64,000 nt of DNA from Pseudomonas fulva NBRC 16637 = DSM 17717 (GCF_000730565.1 NZ_BBIQ01000020.1:31115-95114); one strand, 5' to 3'. Numbered from the stretch's first letter, positions 16,815-25,104 are shown. Program-made: numbers and translations. The notes: generated by a model from the sequence alone, not told the origin.

Positions 16815-16867
16815 GTGTGTTCCCCAGTGTGCAGAAATGATGGCGGCATTTTCAGATCGATTGGCGT

Positions 16868-16892
16868 TTGAGACAAACTCAATAAATTTGAG
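16868..16892. promoter_or_regulatory. Three alternating TTGAG/CTCAA half-sites
   Basis: TTGAG-N5-CTCAA-N5-TTGAG occupies 16868-16892 in the divergent promoter region between the MetE-barrel gene and the MTHFR gene. Half-sites repeat every 10 bases, one helical turn. It looks like an operator for a dimeric regulator with an extra subsite. I cannot name the regulator; it does not match the MetR consensus. Confidence 0.45.
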
Positions 16893-17042
16893 ATCAACCC
16901 AAGTTTTTCTCATGTTCACTCACATTGGGCGCGCCCGCAGCTCATTGCCATGTCTTGATCAGATCAGTGCCCTGCGCACCCGGGCATGACCCGCTCGCAG
17001 GGCTGGCGCACAATGCCAGCCTGCCCACACCCGGTGTCCGTC

Positions 17043-18527
17043 ATGAGCGAGCTCAAAACCGCCCTGCAAGAGCAGCAATTCGCTTGCGTCATGGAGTTCG
17101 TTCCCAAACCGTCAGCAGAGCGTTTTGCGGCGATGGACGCAATAATGGCCCGTGGGCAAGTGTGTGGCTGGCCGATGACACTTGCCATCGGTGACCGAGT
17201 GAGCAGCCCGCTGGACATGTCTCCCCTGGACGCCTTGGCCTGTTTCGAGCACCCGGTGCCCGCCCTGCCTCACTTCTCCGGCAAGGACCGGGAGCGCCAC
17301 CATTTGCTCGCCCAGATGCGGCGCATGGACGCTGCAGGCCAGCACCAGCTGCTGATGCTGACAGGGGATCGCCTGCCAGGCCATACGCCAGGCGAGCGCC
17401 CGGTGCGGTACCTGGAATCGGTCGCAGCGTTGCAGATCGCCCGCCAGGCCTATCCACACTGGTGGCTGGGCGCAGCACTCAACCCGTTCAAGTACCGAGA
17501 GGAGGAAGGTGCCGCTCAGTACCTGAAGGCTGAAAAGAAATTGGCAGCCGGTGCCGACTTTTTCATCCTGCAGCTAGGTTTCGATGCCGCCAAGCATCAG
17601 GAGGCCATGCACTGGATGCGCCGCCAACGCGCGCCTAAACCCCTGCTGGCCTGTCTCATGAGCCTTACCCAAGGCCGCGCGGGCATGCTCGATCATGTCG
17701 CAGGCGTGACCGTCACCCCGTCGATGCGGCAAATGCTGGCAGCCGAGACGGCGCAATCCAAGGCCTTTGCCCAGGCGCGCAGCATCGACCGCCTGGCCCT
17801 GCAGGTCATTGGGGTGAAGCTGATGGGCTACGCCGGCGTGCACCTGTCGGGCATTCATGAGCCCAGCCAGCTGCTTGCCTTGGAGGCACGCCTTGAGCAC
17901 TGGCAGGCGCGCGTGACCACGCTGGAGCAATGGGCGCCTGCCTGGCAGGCCAGCTGGCAAATGCCTGGCCTACCGGCGGTGACGTTTCATCCACCGCAGG
18001 CGGCGTGGCGCGAGGGAGAGTCACGTGTCGTGGCCACGTTTGCGCAGAAAGCCCGCTACCACGCCATGCATGGCATGCATGGCCTGCTGTTCAGCCGTAG
18101 CAATCCGGTGAGTCAGCTGTTCGGGTGGGCGGTTCGCCAGCCGATGTGGACGACAGGCCTGGGCGTCCAGGTGCTGCACAGCCTGGAGCGGGCCGTAAAG
18201 CGGCCCCTGCTTGGCTGCGACACCTGCGGTCGTTGCCGCCTTGAAGACACCTTGTACACCTGCCCCGAGACCTGCCCCAAGGGCCTGGCGAACGGGCCCT
18301 GCGGCGGTACCACGTTGAACCGGTGCGAGTTTGGCGATCGTGAGTGCATCCACAGTGCCAAGTACCGCACGGCCAAGGCGGTGCGGCAAACCGACGTGCT
18401 GGCCCAGCGCCTGATCCCTTGCGTGGAGCAGCACACCCGCCATCGAAGCTCCTGGCCGGGTTGGTTCGGCGCCCAGGCTCAGCCCGTCACTCGGCCGTCA
18501 GCGCCTCGAAGCCGGCCCGAATCGTAG
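17043..18527 (+). CDS. Methylenetetrahydrofolate reductase with C-terminal MetV-like Cys-rich domain
   Basis: A 494-residue protein. The N-terminal two thirds are an MTHFR-like barrel (AYVMEF-type opening CVMEFVPKPSAERF, then LMLTGDRLPGH, WWLGAALNPFKY, DFFILQLGFD, GVHLSGIHEP). Residues about 390-450 hold eight Cys in GCDTCGRC, LYTC, ETCPKG, GPCGG, NRCEFG and RECIHSAKY. This matches the MTHFR C-terminal domain that occurs as the separate MetV subunit of MTHFR complexes in acetogens. The Cys set could bind an Fe-S cluster. The start at 17043 gives MSELKTALQEQ. Its 3' end overlaps the convergent yjiA gene by 41 bases. The physiological reaction in an aerobe is unclear. Confidence 0.82.
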   Translation: MSELKTALQEQQFACVMEFVPKPSAERFAAMDAIMARGQVCGWPMTLAIGDRVSSPLDMSPLDALACFEHPVPALPHFSGKDRERHHLLAQMRRMDAAGQHQLLMLTGDRLPGHTPGERPVRYLESVAALQIARQAYPHWWLGAALNPFKYREEEGAAQYLKAEKKLAAGADFFILQLGFDAAKHQEAMHWMRRQRAPKPLLACLMSLTQGRAGMLDHVAGVTVTPSMRQMLAAETAQSKAFAQARSIDRLALQVIGVKLMGYAGVHLSGIHEPSQLLALEARLEHWQARVTTLEQWAPAWQASWQMPGLPAVTFHPPQAAWREGESRVVATFAQKARYHAMHGMHGLLFSRSNPVSQLFGWAVRQPMWTTGLGVQVLHSLERAVKRPLLGCDTCGRCRLEDTLYTCPETCPKGLANGPCGGTTLNRCEFGDRECIHSAKYRTAKAVRQTDVLAQRLIPCVEQHTRHRSSWPGWFGAQAQPVTRPSAPRSRPES

Positions 18528-19464
18528 CTTCGGGAAGGTCGTCGGCAATGAACACCATGACGCTCTCGCGCGGTTCGGCCTCTGCCCATTCAGCATCCCA
18601 ATCGAACCCGTAGAGCTTGAGCACGCCCTGAAACACCAGCTTGCGGCCCTCGCCCGCGATATTGAGCACGCCCTTGTAACGCAACAACTGCGTGCCATGG
18701 GTTTCCAACAGGCCATTCATGAAGTCGCTGAGGCGGTCGATATCCAGCGCCTTGTCGGTGCGCAACACCAAGGTGGCGATACGGTCCGGGGTGGCGGGTT
18801 TGAGCACTGGACGCAGGGTGGGTTTGAAGTTGACGCCCAGGTCTGGGTTGAGGTTGAAGCCGCGTACATCGAGCAGTGCACCCAGGTCGATGCAGCCTTG
18901 TTCGACCACATGCAGGGCTGCCCGCCCATTGATGCGGGCCAGGCGCTCGCGCAGGGCTTGCACGGTGGCCGGCTCCACCAGGTCGGTCTTGCTCAGCAAC
19001 AGGCGATCGGCAAAGCCCACCTGGGCCTGGGCGATGGTCTGGGTCAGATGGACGTCGGCATGGGCGGCGTCGACCAGGGTGATGATGCCGTCCAGGATGT
19101 ACCGCTCGCGCAGCTCTTCGTCGATGAAGAACGTTTGTGCCACTGGCGCAGGGTCGGCCAACCCTGTGCACTCGATCACCAGCCGATCAAAGGCGATTTC
19201 GCCAGCGTCGAGCCGCTCCAGCAGCAGGAACAGAGCACGGGTAAGGTCGCCATGAATGCTGCAGCACACACAGCCGTTGGCCAGGGTCATGACCTGCACC
19301 GGCTCGTCGCCGAGCAACTGGCTGTCGATGCCTGCTTCGCTGAACTCGTTTTCGATCACGGCCAGCCTCAGGCCATGCTCGGCCTTGAGCATGTGCTTGA
19401 GCAGCGTGGTCTTGCCGGCACCGAGAAAGCCGGTCAGTACGGTTACGGGAATCGGGGTCTGCAC
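18487..19464 (-). CDS. yjiA: CobW/YjiA-family metal-binding GTPase
   Basis: A 325-residue G3E GTPase. The P-loop is GFLGAGKTT, the metal-binding GCVCCS (CxCC) follows, then ECTGLADPAP and the guanine-specificity motif SKTD. The C-terminal CobW_C domain includes LLRYKGVLNI and LVFQGV. It closely follows E. coli YjiA in layout. An ATG at 19473 touches AGGAG with no spacer, whereas GTG at 19464 has AGGAG at a normal distance, so I use GTG. It is the last gene of cstA-yjiX-yjiA, the same order as the E. coli yjiYXA locus. Confidence 0.87.
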   Translation of the reverse strand: MQTPIPVTVLTGFLGAGKTTLLKHMLKAEHGLRLAVIENEFSEAGIDSQLLGDEPVQVMTLANGCVCCSIHGDLTRALFLLLERLDAGEIAFDRLVIECTGLADPAPVAQTFFIDEELRERYILDGIITLVDAAHADVHLTQTIAQAQVGFADRLLLSKTDLVEPATVQALRERLARINGRAALHVVEQGCIDLGALLDVRGFNLNPDLGVNFKPTLRPVLKPATPDRIATLVLRTDKALDIDRLSDFMNGLLETHGTQLLRYKGVLNIAGEGRKLVFQGVLKLYGFDWDAEWAEAEPRESVMVFIADDLPEATIRAGFEALTAE

Positions 19465-19608
19465 GCAGAACATCTCCTGTTCGGAAAAAACACAGGCCCC
19501 ACCGCGACAGGCCTGCGTTGACCGCCAGTGGCTGCCCCCAAGGGGAGCAGGCTGGTCGATGAACGCAGGCTGCCGACGGTGAGGCCGGTACAGCTCAACG
19601 CTTGTGGC

Positions 19609-19806
19609 TTAACAGCATTTGGGCCCGGACTTGCCACCATAACGCGCTTCCTGGCGCTCTCGGAAGAACGCTTCGTACGTCATGACCGGTTTGTCCGGAT
19701 GCGTCTTGTTCATGTGTTCGACGTAATTGTCGTAATCAGGCATGCCCACCATAAGGCGTGCAGCCTGCCCCAGGTATTTGCCCAGCCGACCCAGGTCATT
19801 GAACAT
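19609..19806 (-). CDS. yjiX: YbdD/YjiX family small protein
   Basis: A 65-residue protein with the family pattern LGQAARLMVGMPDYDNYVEHM and HPDKPVMTYEAFFRERQEARYG, ending in a Cys pair (GPKCC). YbdD/YjiX proteins are encoded directly after CstA-type transporters and are thought to assist them. It lies 13 bases after the cstA stop codon and upstream of yjiA. Confidence 0.92.
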   Translation of the reverse strand: MFNDLGRLGKYLGQAARLMVGMPDYDNYVEHMNKTHPDKPVMTYEAFFRERQEARYGGKSGPKCC

Positions 19807-19819
19807 CGCAGCAGTCCTC

Positions 19820-21886
19820 TCAAGCGTCAGGCAGTGCCTGGAACGGGGTTTCCTTGTCGGTCCGCTCTTTGCGACCCCAGGCGGCGTAACCCACCTTGAT
19901 CGCGAAGAACAGAATGCTGAACACCACCAGCAGGAACAGGATGGTCAGCCCGGCGTTGGTATAAGCGTTGTAGATCACGTGCTGCATCTGCCCGATGTCC
20001 TTGGCCGGTGCCAGTACCTGCCCAGCGTCCAGCGCGGTGCTGTATTTCTTGGCCAAGGCCAGGAAACCCACGGCTGGGTTGGGATCGAACAGCTTGATCA
20101 GGCCGGCCGCCGTGGTGCAGATCAGCAACCAGGTGGCTGGCAGCAGGGTGACCCAGATGTAGCGCTGGCGCTTCATCTTGATCAGCACCACGGTGCCCAG
20201 CATCAATGCGATACCGGCCAGCATCTGGTTGGAAATGCCGAACAGCGGCCACAGGGTGTTAATACCCCCGAGTGGGTCGATCACGCCTTGATAGAGCAAG
20301 TAGCCCCACATGGCCACGCAACCGGCAGTAGCCAGCAGGTTCGCGCCCCACGACTCGGTGCGCTTGAGCGCCGGCACGAAACTGCCCAGCAAATCCTGCA
20401 ACATGAAGCGCCCGGCACGAGTACCGGCGTCCACGGCGGTGAGGATGAACAAGGCCTCGAACAAAATGGCGAAGTGGTACCAGAACGCCATGGTGTTCTC
20501 GCCTGGCAACACTTGGTGAAGAATCTGCGCGATACCCACGGCCAATGTCGGCGCACCGCCGGCGCGGGCCAGAATGGTGTGCTCGCCAATGTCACGGGCA
20601 ACCGCCTCAAGCTGCTCAGGCGTAATCAAGAAGCCCCAGCTGCTGACCGTCTGCGCCACCGAAACCGTGTCTGCACCTACCACGGCAGCCGGGCTGTTCA
20701 TGGCGAAATACACGCCCGGCTCGATCACCGAAGCCGCGACCATGGCCATGATCGCCACGAACGATTCCATCAGCATGCCACCGTAGCCGATGTAGCGGGC
20801 GTTGGTTTCGTTATCCAGCAGCTTGGGCGTGGTGCCCGACGAGATCAGGGCATGGAACCCCGATACCGCGCCACAAGCGATGGTGATGAACAGGAACGGG
20901 AACAGCGTGCCCTTCCAGACCGGGCCGGTGCCATCGGTGAACTGGGTCAACGCTGGCATCTTGAGCTCAGGGGCGATGATCAGGATGCCGATGGCAAGGC
21001 CCACGATGGTGCCGATCTTGAGGAAGGTCGACAGGTAGTCACGCGGGGCCAACACCAGCCAGACCGGCAGCACGGCGGCGACGAAGCCGTAGCCCACCAG
21101 CATCCAGGTGATCTGTACACCGGTAAAGGTGAAAGCTGGGCCCCAGACCGGATCCGCAGCAATCTGGCCGCCCAGCCAGATGGAAGCAAGCAGCAGCACT
21201 ACGCCGATGATGGAAATCTCACCGATGCGGCCGGGGCGGATATAGCGCATGTAGACGCCCATGAACATGGCGATCGGGATGGTCGCCATCACCGTGAACA
21301 TGCCCCAGGGGCTCTCGGCCAAGGCCTTGACCACGATCAGCGCCAGCACCGCGAGGATGATGATCATGATCAGGAAACAGCCGAACAGGGCGATGGTGCC
21401 CGGTATGCGGCCCATCTCTTCACGCACCATGTCGCCCAGTGAACGGCCGTTGCGGCGGGTGGACAGGAACAGGACCATGAAGTCCTGGACGGCACCTGCC
21501 AGTACCACACCGGCAATCAGCCACAGGGTGCCGGGCAGGTAGCCCATCTGCGCCGCCAGTACTGGCCCGACCAAGGGACCTGCGCCGGCGATGGCCGCGA
21601 AGTGGTGGCCGAAGAGGATGTGCTTGTTGGTTGGAACATAGTCCAGACCGTCATTGTTGAGCACCGCAGGGGTGGCGCGGCGTGGATCGAGTTGCATCAC
21701 CTTGGTGGCGATGAACAGGCTGTAATAGCGGTAGGCGACCAGGTAAATGGCCACTGCCGCGACCACGATCCACAAGGCATTGATCGCTTCGCCACGGCGC
21801 AGGGCGACGACACCCAGCGCGCAGGCTCCCAGGACTGCCAGCACCAGCCACGGGAGGTGGCGTAGCAGGCTGTTGTTATTGTTCAT
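19820..21886 (-). CDS. cstA: CstA-family pyruvate/peptide transporter
   Basis: A 688-residue polytopic membrane protein with about 16-18 hydrophobic segments. Family hallmarks include FGHHFAAIAGAGPLVGPVLAAQMGYLPGTLWLI near residue 95 and FHALISSGTTPK near 345. E. coli homologues CstA and BtsT (YjiY) import pyruvate and are induced on carbon starvation. The N terminus MNNNNSLL is encoded by an A-rich run that fits an Hfq/Crc site. It forms an operon with yjiX and yjiA. No BtsS/BtsR-type sensor genes are in the window. Confidence 0.93.
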   Translation of the reverse strand: MNNNNSLLRHLPWLVLAVLGACALGVVALRRGEAINALWIVVAAVAIYLVAYRYYSLFIATKVMQLDPRRATPAVLNNDGLDYVPTNKHILFGHHFAAIAGAGPLVGPVLAAQMGYLPGTLWLIAGVVLAGAVQDFMVLFLSTRRNGRSLGDMVREEMGRIPGTIALFGCFLIMIIILAVLALIVVKALAESPWGMFTVMATIPIAMFMGVYMRYIRPGRIGEISIIGVVLLLASIWLGGQIAADPVWGPAFTFTGVQITWMLVGYGFVAAVLPVWLVLAPRDYLSTFLKIGTIVGLAIGILIIAPELKMPALTQFTDGTGPVWKGTLFPFLFITIACGAVSGFHALISSGTTPKLLDNETNARYIGYGGMLMESFVAIMAMVAASVIEPGVYFAMNSPAAVVGADTVSVAQTVSSWGFLITPEQLEAVARDIGEHTILARAGGAPTLAVGIAQILHQVLPGENTMAFWYHFAILFEALFILTAVDAGTRAGRFMLQDLLGSFVPALKRTESWGANLLATAGCVAMWGYLLYQGVIDPLGGINTLWPLFGISNQMLAGIALMLGTVVLIKMKRQRYIWVTLLPATWLLICTTAAGLIKLFDPNPAVGFLALAKKYSTALDAGQVLAPAKDIGQMQHVIYNAYTNAGLTILFLLVVFSILFFAIKVGYAAWGRKERTDKETPFQALPDA
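21872..21883 (-). promoter_or_regulatory. Hfq/Crc-type motif in codons 2-5 of cstA
   Basis: On the coding strand AACAATAACAAC directly follows the ATG and contains two overlapping AAnAAnAA matches. A site here would let Hfq/Crc block translation initiation under carbon catabolite repression. Predicted from sequence. Confidence 0.6.
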
Positions 21887-22099
21887 AGTTGGCTTCCAGC
21901 TGAGAGGTTGGAATGGTCAGCACACTGAGTCTAGGGCCTGCTGGTCGCCTTTACCATCTCCAATTGCATGCCGATCTACAGCGCAACGCCACGTGGTAGA
22001 GCGGTACTGCACTGCCGAATACCTGGTAGTTCTGCCAGTTGTCCCGCCAGGGCCGATTGGCCGACCTTTGAACTTCCAACTCAGAGCAAGGAAGTCGCC

Positions 22100-22834
22100 A
22101 TGAACTCACTTCATCTCATCATCGCAGCCAGCCTTGCGGCAGGCAGTATGCACGTCAATGCCGCACCTGTAGAGCCGATGCATGGCGCCGTGGAGGTGCC
22201 TATTTCCAGGCAGTACTACTGTTATCAACAAGGTGACTACAACTGGCCAGTCGACGGTTCCAACATCAAGAGCCCTGGGTGCAAGGCTGCTTACCAGCAT
22301 GTGTATGAAAAGTTCGGCAACAATGCGCAACAGGCTGTTTACCAGTTCAATCAATGGCATGAGGTGTCGAAGAACGTCGTTGATTTCCGCAATAAGGAGG
22401 CTGTCAAGAAAGCCATTCCAGATGGTCAGCTGTGCTCGGCAGGCAACAGCCTGGCGGAGACGAAAGCGAAGTCCACGCAGGTCAATGACAAGAGCGGCCT
22501 GGACGTCCCTGCCGATTGGCACGTCCAGGACTGGAAAAAAGATGACGACAACAAAGCCCACATGCGCTACAAAATCATGGCGCCGCACAACCCCAGCTAC
22601 TGGGAAATCTATGTGTCCAAGCCGGACTACAACCCCACCCAGCAGCCTTTGAAATGGGATGACTTGGAGCTGGTACAGGAAATCGGAGATGTCCAGCCTG
22701 TCAATGGCTACTACGAGTTCGACGTCGATCTCAAGGAGCACACTGGCCGACGCGTGGTCTACACCCGCTGGCAACGGGATGACGCTGCAGGTGAGGGTTT
22801 CTACAACTGCAGCGACGTGAATATCGTCAAGTAA
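22100..22834 (+). CDS. AA10 lytic polysaccharide monooxygenase-like secreted protein
   Basis: A 244-residue secreted protein. A hydrophobic signal (LHLIIAASLAAGSMHVNA) precedes HGAVEVPISRQYYCY, the AA10 (chitin/cellulose LPMO) start. Other family segments are AAYQHVYEKF, the second copper His in APHNPSYWEIYVSK and the closing GFYNCSDV. In active LPMOs the first His becomes residue 1 after signal cleavage. Here His is residue 28, while the likely signal-peptidase site (VNA or NAA, residues 19-22) leaves five or six extra residues before it. Oxidative activity is therefore uncertain. GGAAG precedes the ATG. It is monocistronic. Confidence 0.82.
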   Translation: MNSLHLIIAASLAAGSMHVNAAPVEPMHGAVEVPISRQYYCYQQGDYNWPVDGSNIKSPGCKAAYQHVYEKFGNNAQQAVYQFNQWHEVSKNVVDFRNKEAVKKAIPDGQLCSAGNSLAETKAKSTQVNDKSGLDVPADWHVQDWKKDDDNKAHMRYKIMAPHNPSYWEIYVSKPDYNPTQQPLKWDDLELVQEIGDVQPVNGYYEFDVDLKEHTGRRVVYTRWQRDDAAGEGFYNCSDVNIVK

Positions 22835-22896
22835 CGTAGGGACGAATGCGGGGATCTTGGCTGGTCTATAGTCTGAACATCAGATGAGGACTCGCC

Positions 22897-23262
22897 ATGA
22901 CCCCGCCACCTTCCGAACGCCGCCGCTTCCAACGCATCGATTTCGACGCACCTGCCGAACTTCGCCAAGGCGAACAGCGCTGGCCTGCCAGACTCATCGA
23001 TCTCTCCCTCAAAGGCCTGTTGGTCGAGCGCCCGACCGACTGGACCCCGGACCCTACCCAGAACTACGAGGCCGTTATTCAGCTCGACGCCGATACCTGG
23101 GTGAAAATGCAGGTCGAACTGCGCCATGAAGAACCCACGCGGCTGGGCTTCGTGTGCCTGTACATCGACATCGACTCCATGAGCCACCTGCACCGTCTTG
23201 TGGAACTGAACATTGCCGACAGCACCGAAATGATGCGTGAGCTGCGCGAACTGATCGAATAA
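22897..23262 (+). CDS. PilZ domain protein (c-di-GMP receptor)
   Basis: A 121-residue single-domain protein. RRRFQRIDF supplies the RxxxR motif and IDLSLKG the DxSxxG motif, both in place for c-di-GMP binding; strands and a C-terminal amphipathic helix (LHRLVELNIADSTEMMRELRELI) follow. It is cytoplasmic. This architecture matches the small PilZ adaptors of pseudomonads that act on motility or exopolysaccharide machinery; the partner is unknown. It has no operon neighbours. Confidence 0.9.
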   Translation: MTPPPSERRRFQRIDFDAPAELRQGEQRWPARLIDLSLKGLLVERPTDWTPDPTQNYEAVIQLDADTWVKMQVELRHEEPTRLGFVCLYIDIDSMSHLHRLVELNIADSTEMMRELRELIE

Positions 23263-23344
23263 CAGGATCTATTAGCTGGCTATCTTCTTGACCGTTAGTG
23301 CTTTCCTGTCCATCTAGACAGCTTCCTGCCTAGTGCAGGCATCG

Positions 23345-23353
23345 TTGTATACA
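23345..23353. promoter_or_regulatory. TTGTATACA half-palindrome upstream of the purine permease
   Basis: TTGTATACA matches the core of the palindrome at 23446-23457 and lies about 100 bases upstream of it. It may be a second, weaker binding site for the same regulator. Confidence 0.35.
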
Positions 23354-23445
23354 CCCTTTTCTCATAAGCGCTTCGGGTTGGTATGCCTCCTGCAACAAGG
23401 ATGCATACGCCCTGAGGCTTTACCCTGCGGCGCTTGGATCAAAAT

Positions 23446-23457
23446 ATTGTATACAAT
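23446..23457. promoter_or_regulatory. ATTGTATACAAT palindrome, GntR-type operator candidate
   Basis: A perfect 12-bp palindrome 68 bases before the purine permease start. TTGTATACAA fits the TNGTN2-3ACNA pattern bound by many FCD-type GntR regulators. The regulator is not encoded next door. Confidence 0.5.
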
Positions 23458-23500
23458 TTGTGTAGTACCTGTAGGCAATAACTGACTACAGTAGCTCCAC

Positions 23501-23508
23501 AACAATAA
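23501..23508 (+). promoter_or_regulatory. Hfq/Crc-type motif in the permease leader
   Basis: AACAATAA matches AAnAAnAA and lies just upstream of the AGAGAG Shine-Dalgarno region of the permease at 23525. Predicted target for catabolite repression. Confidence 0.45.
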
Positions 23509-23524
23509 ACAGAGAGCCTGCGCC

Positions 23525-25042
23525 ATGACTACGTCCACAAGCACGTCTCCCGCCCAGCGACCAGAGGACGAAAACCTCGGCCTGGGTGCCAACCTGGCCT
23601 ATGGCCTGCAGCATGTGTTGACCATGTATGGGGGAATCGTCGCCGTACCCTTGATTCTGGGGCAGGCCGCAGGCCTCAATGGCGCAGAAATCGGCATGCT
23701 TATCGCCGCTTCGCTGTTTGCAGGTGGCTTGGCGACCTTGCTTCAGACCCTGGGTCTGCCATTTTTCGGCTGCCAGCTCCCTTTGGTACAGGGGGTGTCG
23801 TTTGCCGGCGTCGCCACCATGGGCGCGATTCTCAGCAGTGAAAGTGGGGGCGGGCTGCCGGGAGTGCTCGGCGCGGTAATGGCCGCCTCGCTGATAGGGC
23901 TGCTGATCACCCCGGTATTCTCGCGCATCACCAAGTTCTTCCCACCGCTGGTAACCGGCATCGTGATCACCACCATCGGCCTGACGCTGATGCCGGTGGC
24001 CGCGCGTTGGGTAATGGGTGGCAACAGTGCCTCACCTGATTTCGGCAGCATGGCCAACATCGGCTTGGCGGCGCTTACCTTTGCCATCGTGCTGCTGCTG
24101 AGCAAACTGGGTAGCGCGACGATATCCCGGTTGTCCATCCTGCTGGCGATGGTGGTCGGCACGCTGATCGCCTGGGCACTGGGCATGACCGACTTCAGCA
24201 AGGTTACCGAAGGCCCTGTTTTCGCCTTCCCCACGCCCTTTCACTTCGGCATGCCGGAGTTCCACATCGCGGCCATCCTGTCGATGTGCATCGTCATCAT
24301 GGTGACGCTGGTCGAAACCTCGGCCGACATCCTGGCCGTGGGTGAGATCATCGGTACCAAGGTCGACTCCAAGCGCCTGGGCAATGGCCTGCGCGCCGAC
24401 ATGGCCTCAAGCATCCTGGCACCGGTGTTCGGCTCGTTCACGCAAAGTGCGTTCGCCCAAAACGTCGGCCTGGTGGCGGTTACTGGCGTGCGCAGCCGTT
24501 ACGTGGTGGCCACCGGCGGTCTGATCCTGGTCGTACTGGGCTTGCTGCCAATCATGGGGCGCATCATCGCCGCAGTGCCTACCCCCGTGCTGGGCGGCGC
24601 GGGCATCGTGTTGTTCGGCACGGTGGCAGCCAGCGGCATCCGCACCTTGTCCAAGGTCAGCTATCAGAATAATGTCAACCTGATCATCGTTGCCGCTTCC
24701 CTGGGCTTTGGCATGATTCCGATCGCCGCACCGGCCTTCTATCACCAGTTCCCCACCTGGTTCGAAACCATCTTCCACTCAGGCATCAGTTCGGCGGCGA
24801 TCATGGCCATCCTGCTGAACCTGATCTTCAACCATTTCACGGCAGGCAATTCGGACCAGCAGTCGGTGTTCGCTGCCGGCTACGAACGCACCATTCGCTA
24901 TTCGGATATCTCCGCACTGCGCGACGGTGACTATTTCAAGGATGGCAGGCTGTTCGATGCCGAAGGCCACGAGGTGCCGATGAGGGGCCAGGACGAGCAT
25001 GGCAGTGAGCCGGTCAAGCGCGCAGCAGTCGCCGAGCACTGA
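23525..25042 (+). CDS. NCS2-family xanthine/uric acid permease
   Basis: A 505-residue nucleobase:cation symporter-2 (NAT) protein with about 14 membrane segments. The N-terminal half has the QH motif (YGLQHVLTMYGG). The NAT signature near residue 325 is QNVGLVAVTGVRSR, as in xanthine and urate transporters. A hydrophilic C-terminal tail of about 55 residues follows. The substrate is probably xanthine, urate or a related purine. A GntR-type palindrome and an Hfq/Crc-type motif lie in the leader. A strong terminator follows. Confidence 0.9.
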   Translation: MTTSTSTSPAQRPEDENLGLGANLAYGLQHVLTMYGGIVAVPLILGQAAGLNGAEIGMLIAASLFAGGLATLLQTLGLPFFGCQLPLVQGVSFAGVATMGAILSSESGGGLPGVLGAVMAASLIGLLITPVFSRITKFFPPLVTGIVITTIGLTLMPVAARWVMGGNSASPDFGSMANIGLAALTFAIVLLLSKLGSATISRLSILLAMVVGTLIAWALGMTDFSKVTEGPVFAFPTPFHFGMPEFHIAAILSMCIVIMVTLVETSADILAVGEIIGTKVDSKRLGNGLRADMASSILAPVFGSFTQSAFAQNVGLVAVTGVRSRYVVATGGLILVVLGLLPIMGRIIAAVPTPVLGGAGIVLFGTVAASGIRTLSKVSYQNNVNLIIVAASLGFGMIPIAAPAFYHQFPTWFETIFHSGISSAAIMAILLNLIFNHFTAGNSDQQSVFAAGYERTIRYSDISALRDGDYFKDGRLFDAEGHEVPMRGQDEHGSEPVKRAAVAEH

Positions 25043-25064
25043 CCTATCACGTGGGTGTTGTACC

Positions 25065-25094
25065 GGGCCGATGCGCATCGTCGGCCCTTTTTTT
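25065..25094 (+). terminator. Rho-independent terminator after the NCS2 permease
   Basis: GGGCCGA (25065-25071), loop of nine bases, TCGGCCC (25081-25087), then seven T. It sits between convergent permease and radA genes. Confidence 0.92.
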
Positions 25095-25104
25095 CGCCTG
25101 TGAA

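Noticed and set aside
16815..17042. Possible cobalamin riboswitch upstream of the MetE-like gene
   Set aside because: metE genes often carry one, but the B12-box pattern and the conserved core are not present on either strand.
19742..21442. 566-codon frame on the + strand opposite cstA
   Set aside because: Shadow of the CstA frame; it is extremely rich in Gln, His and Asp and lacks any domain.
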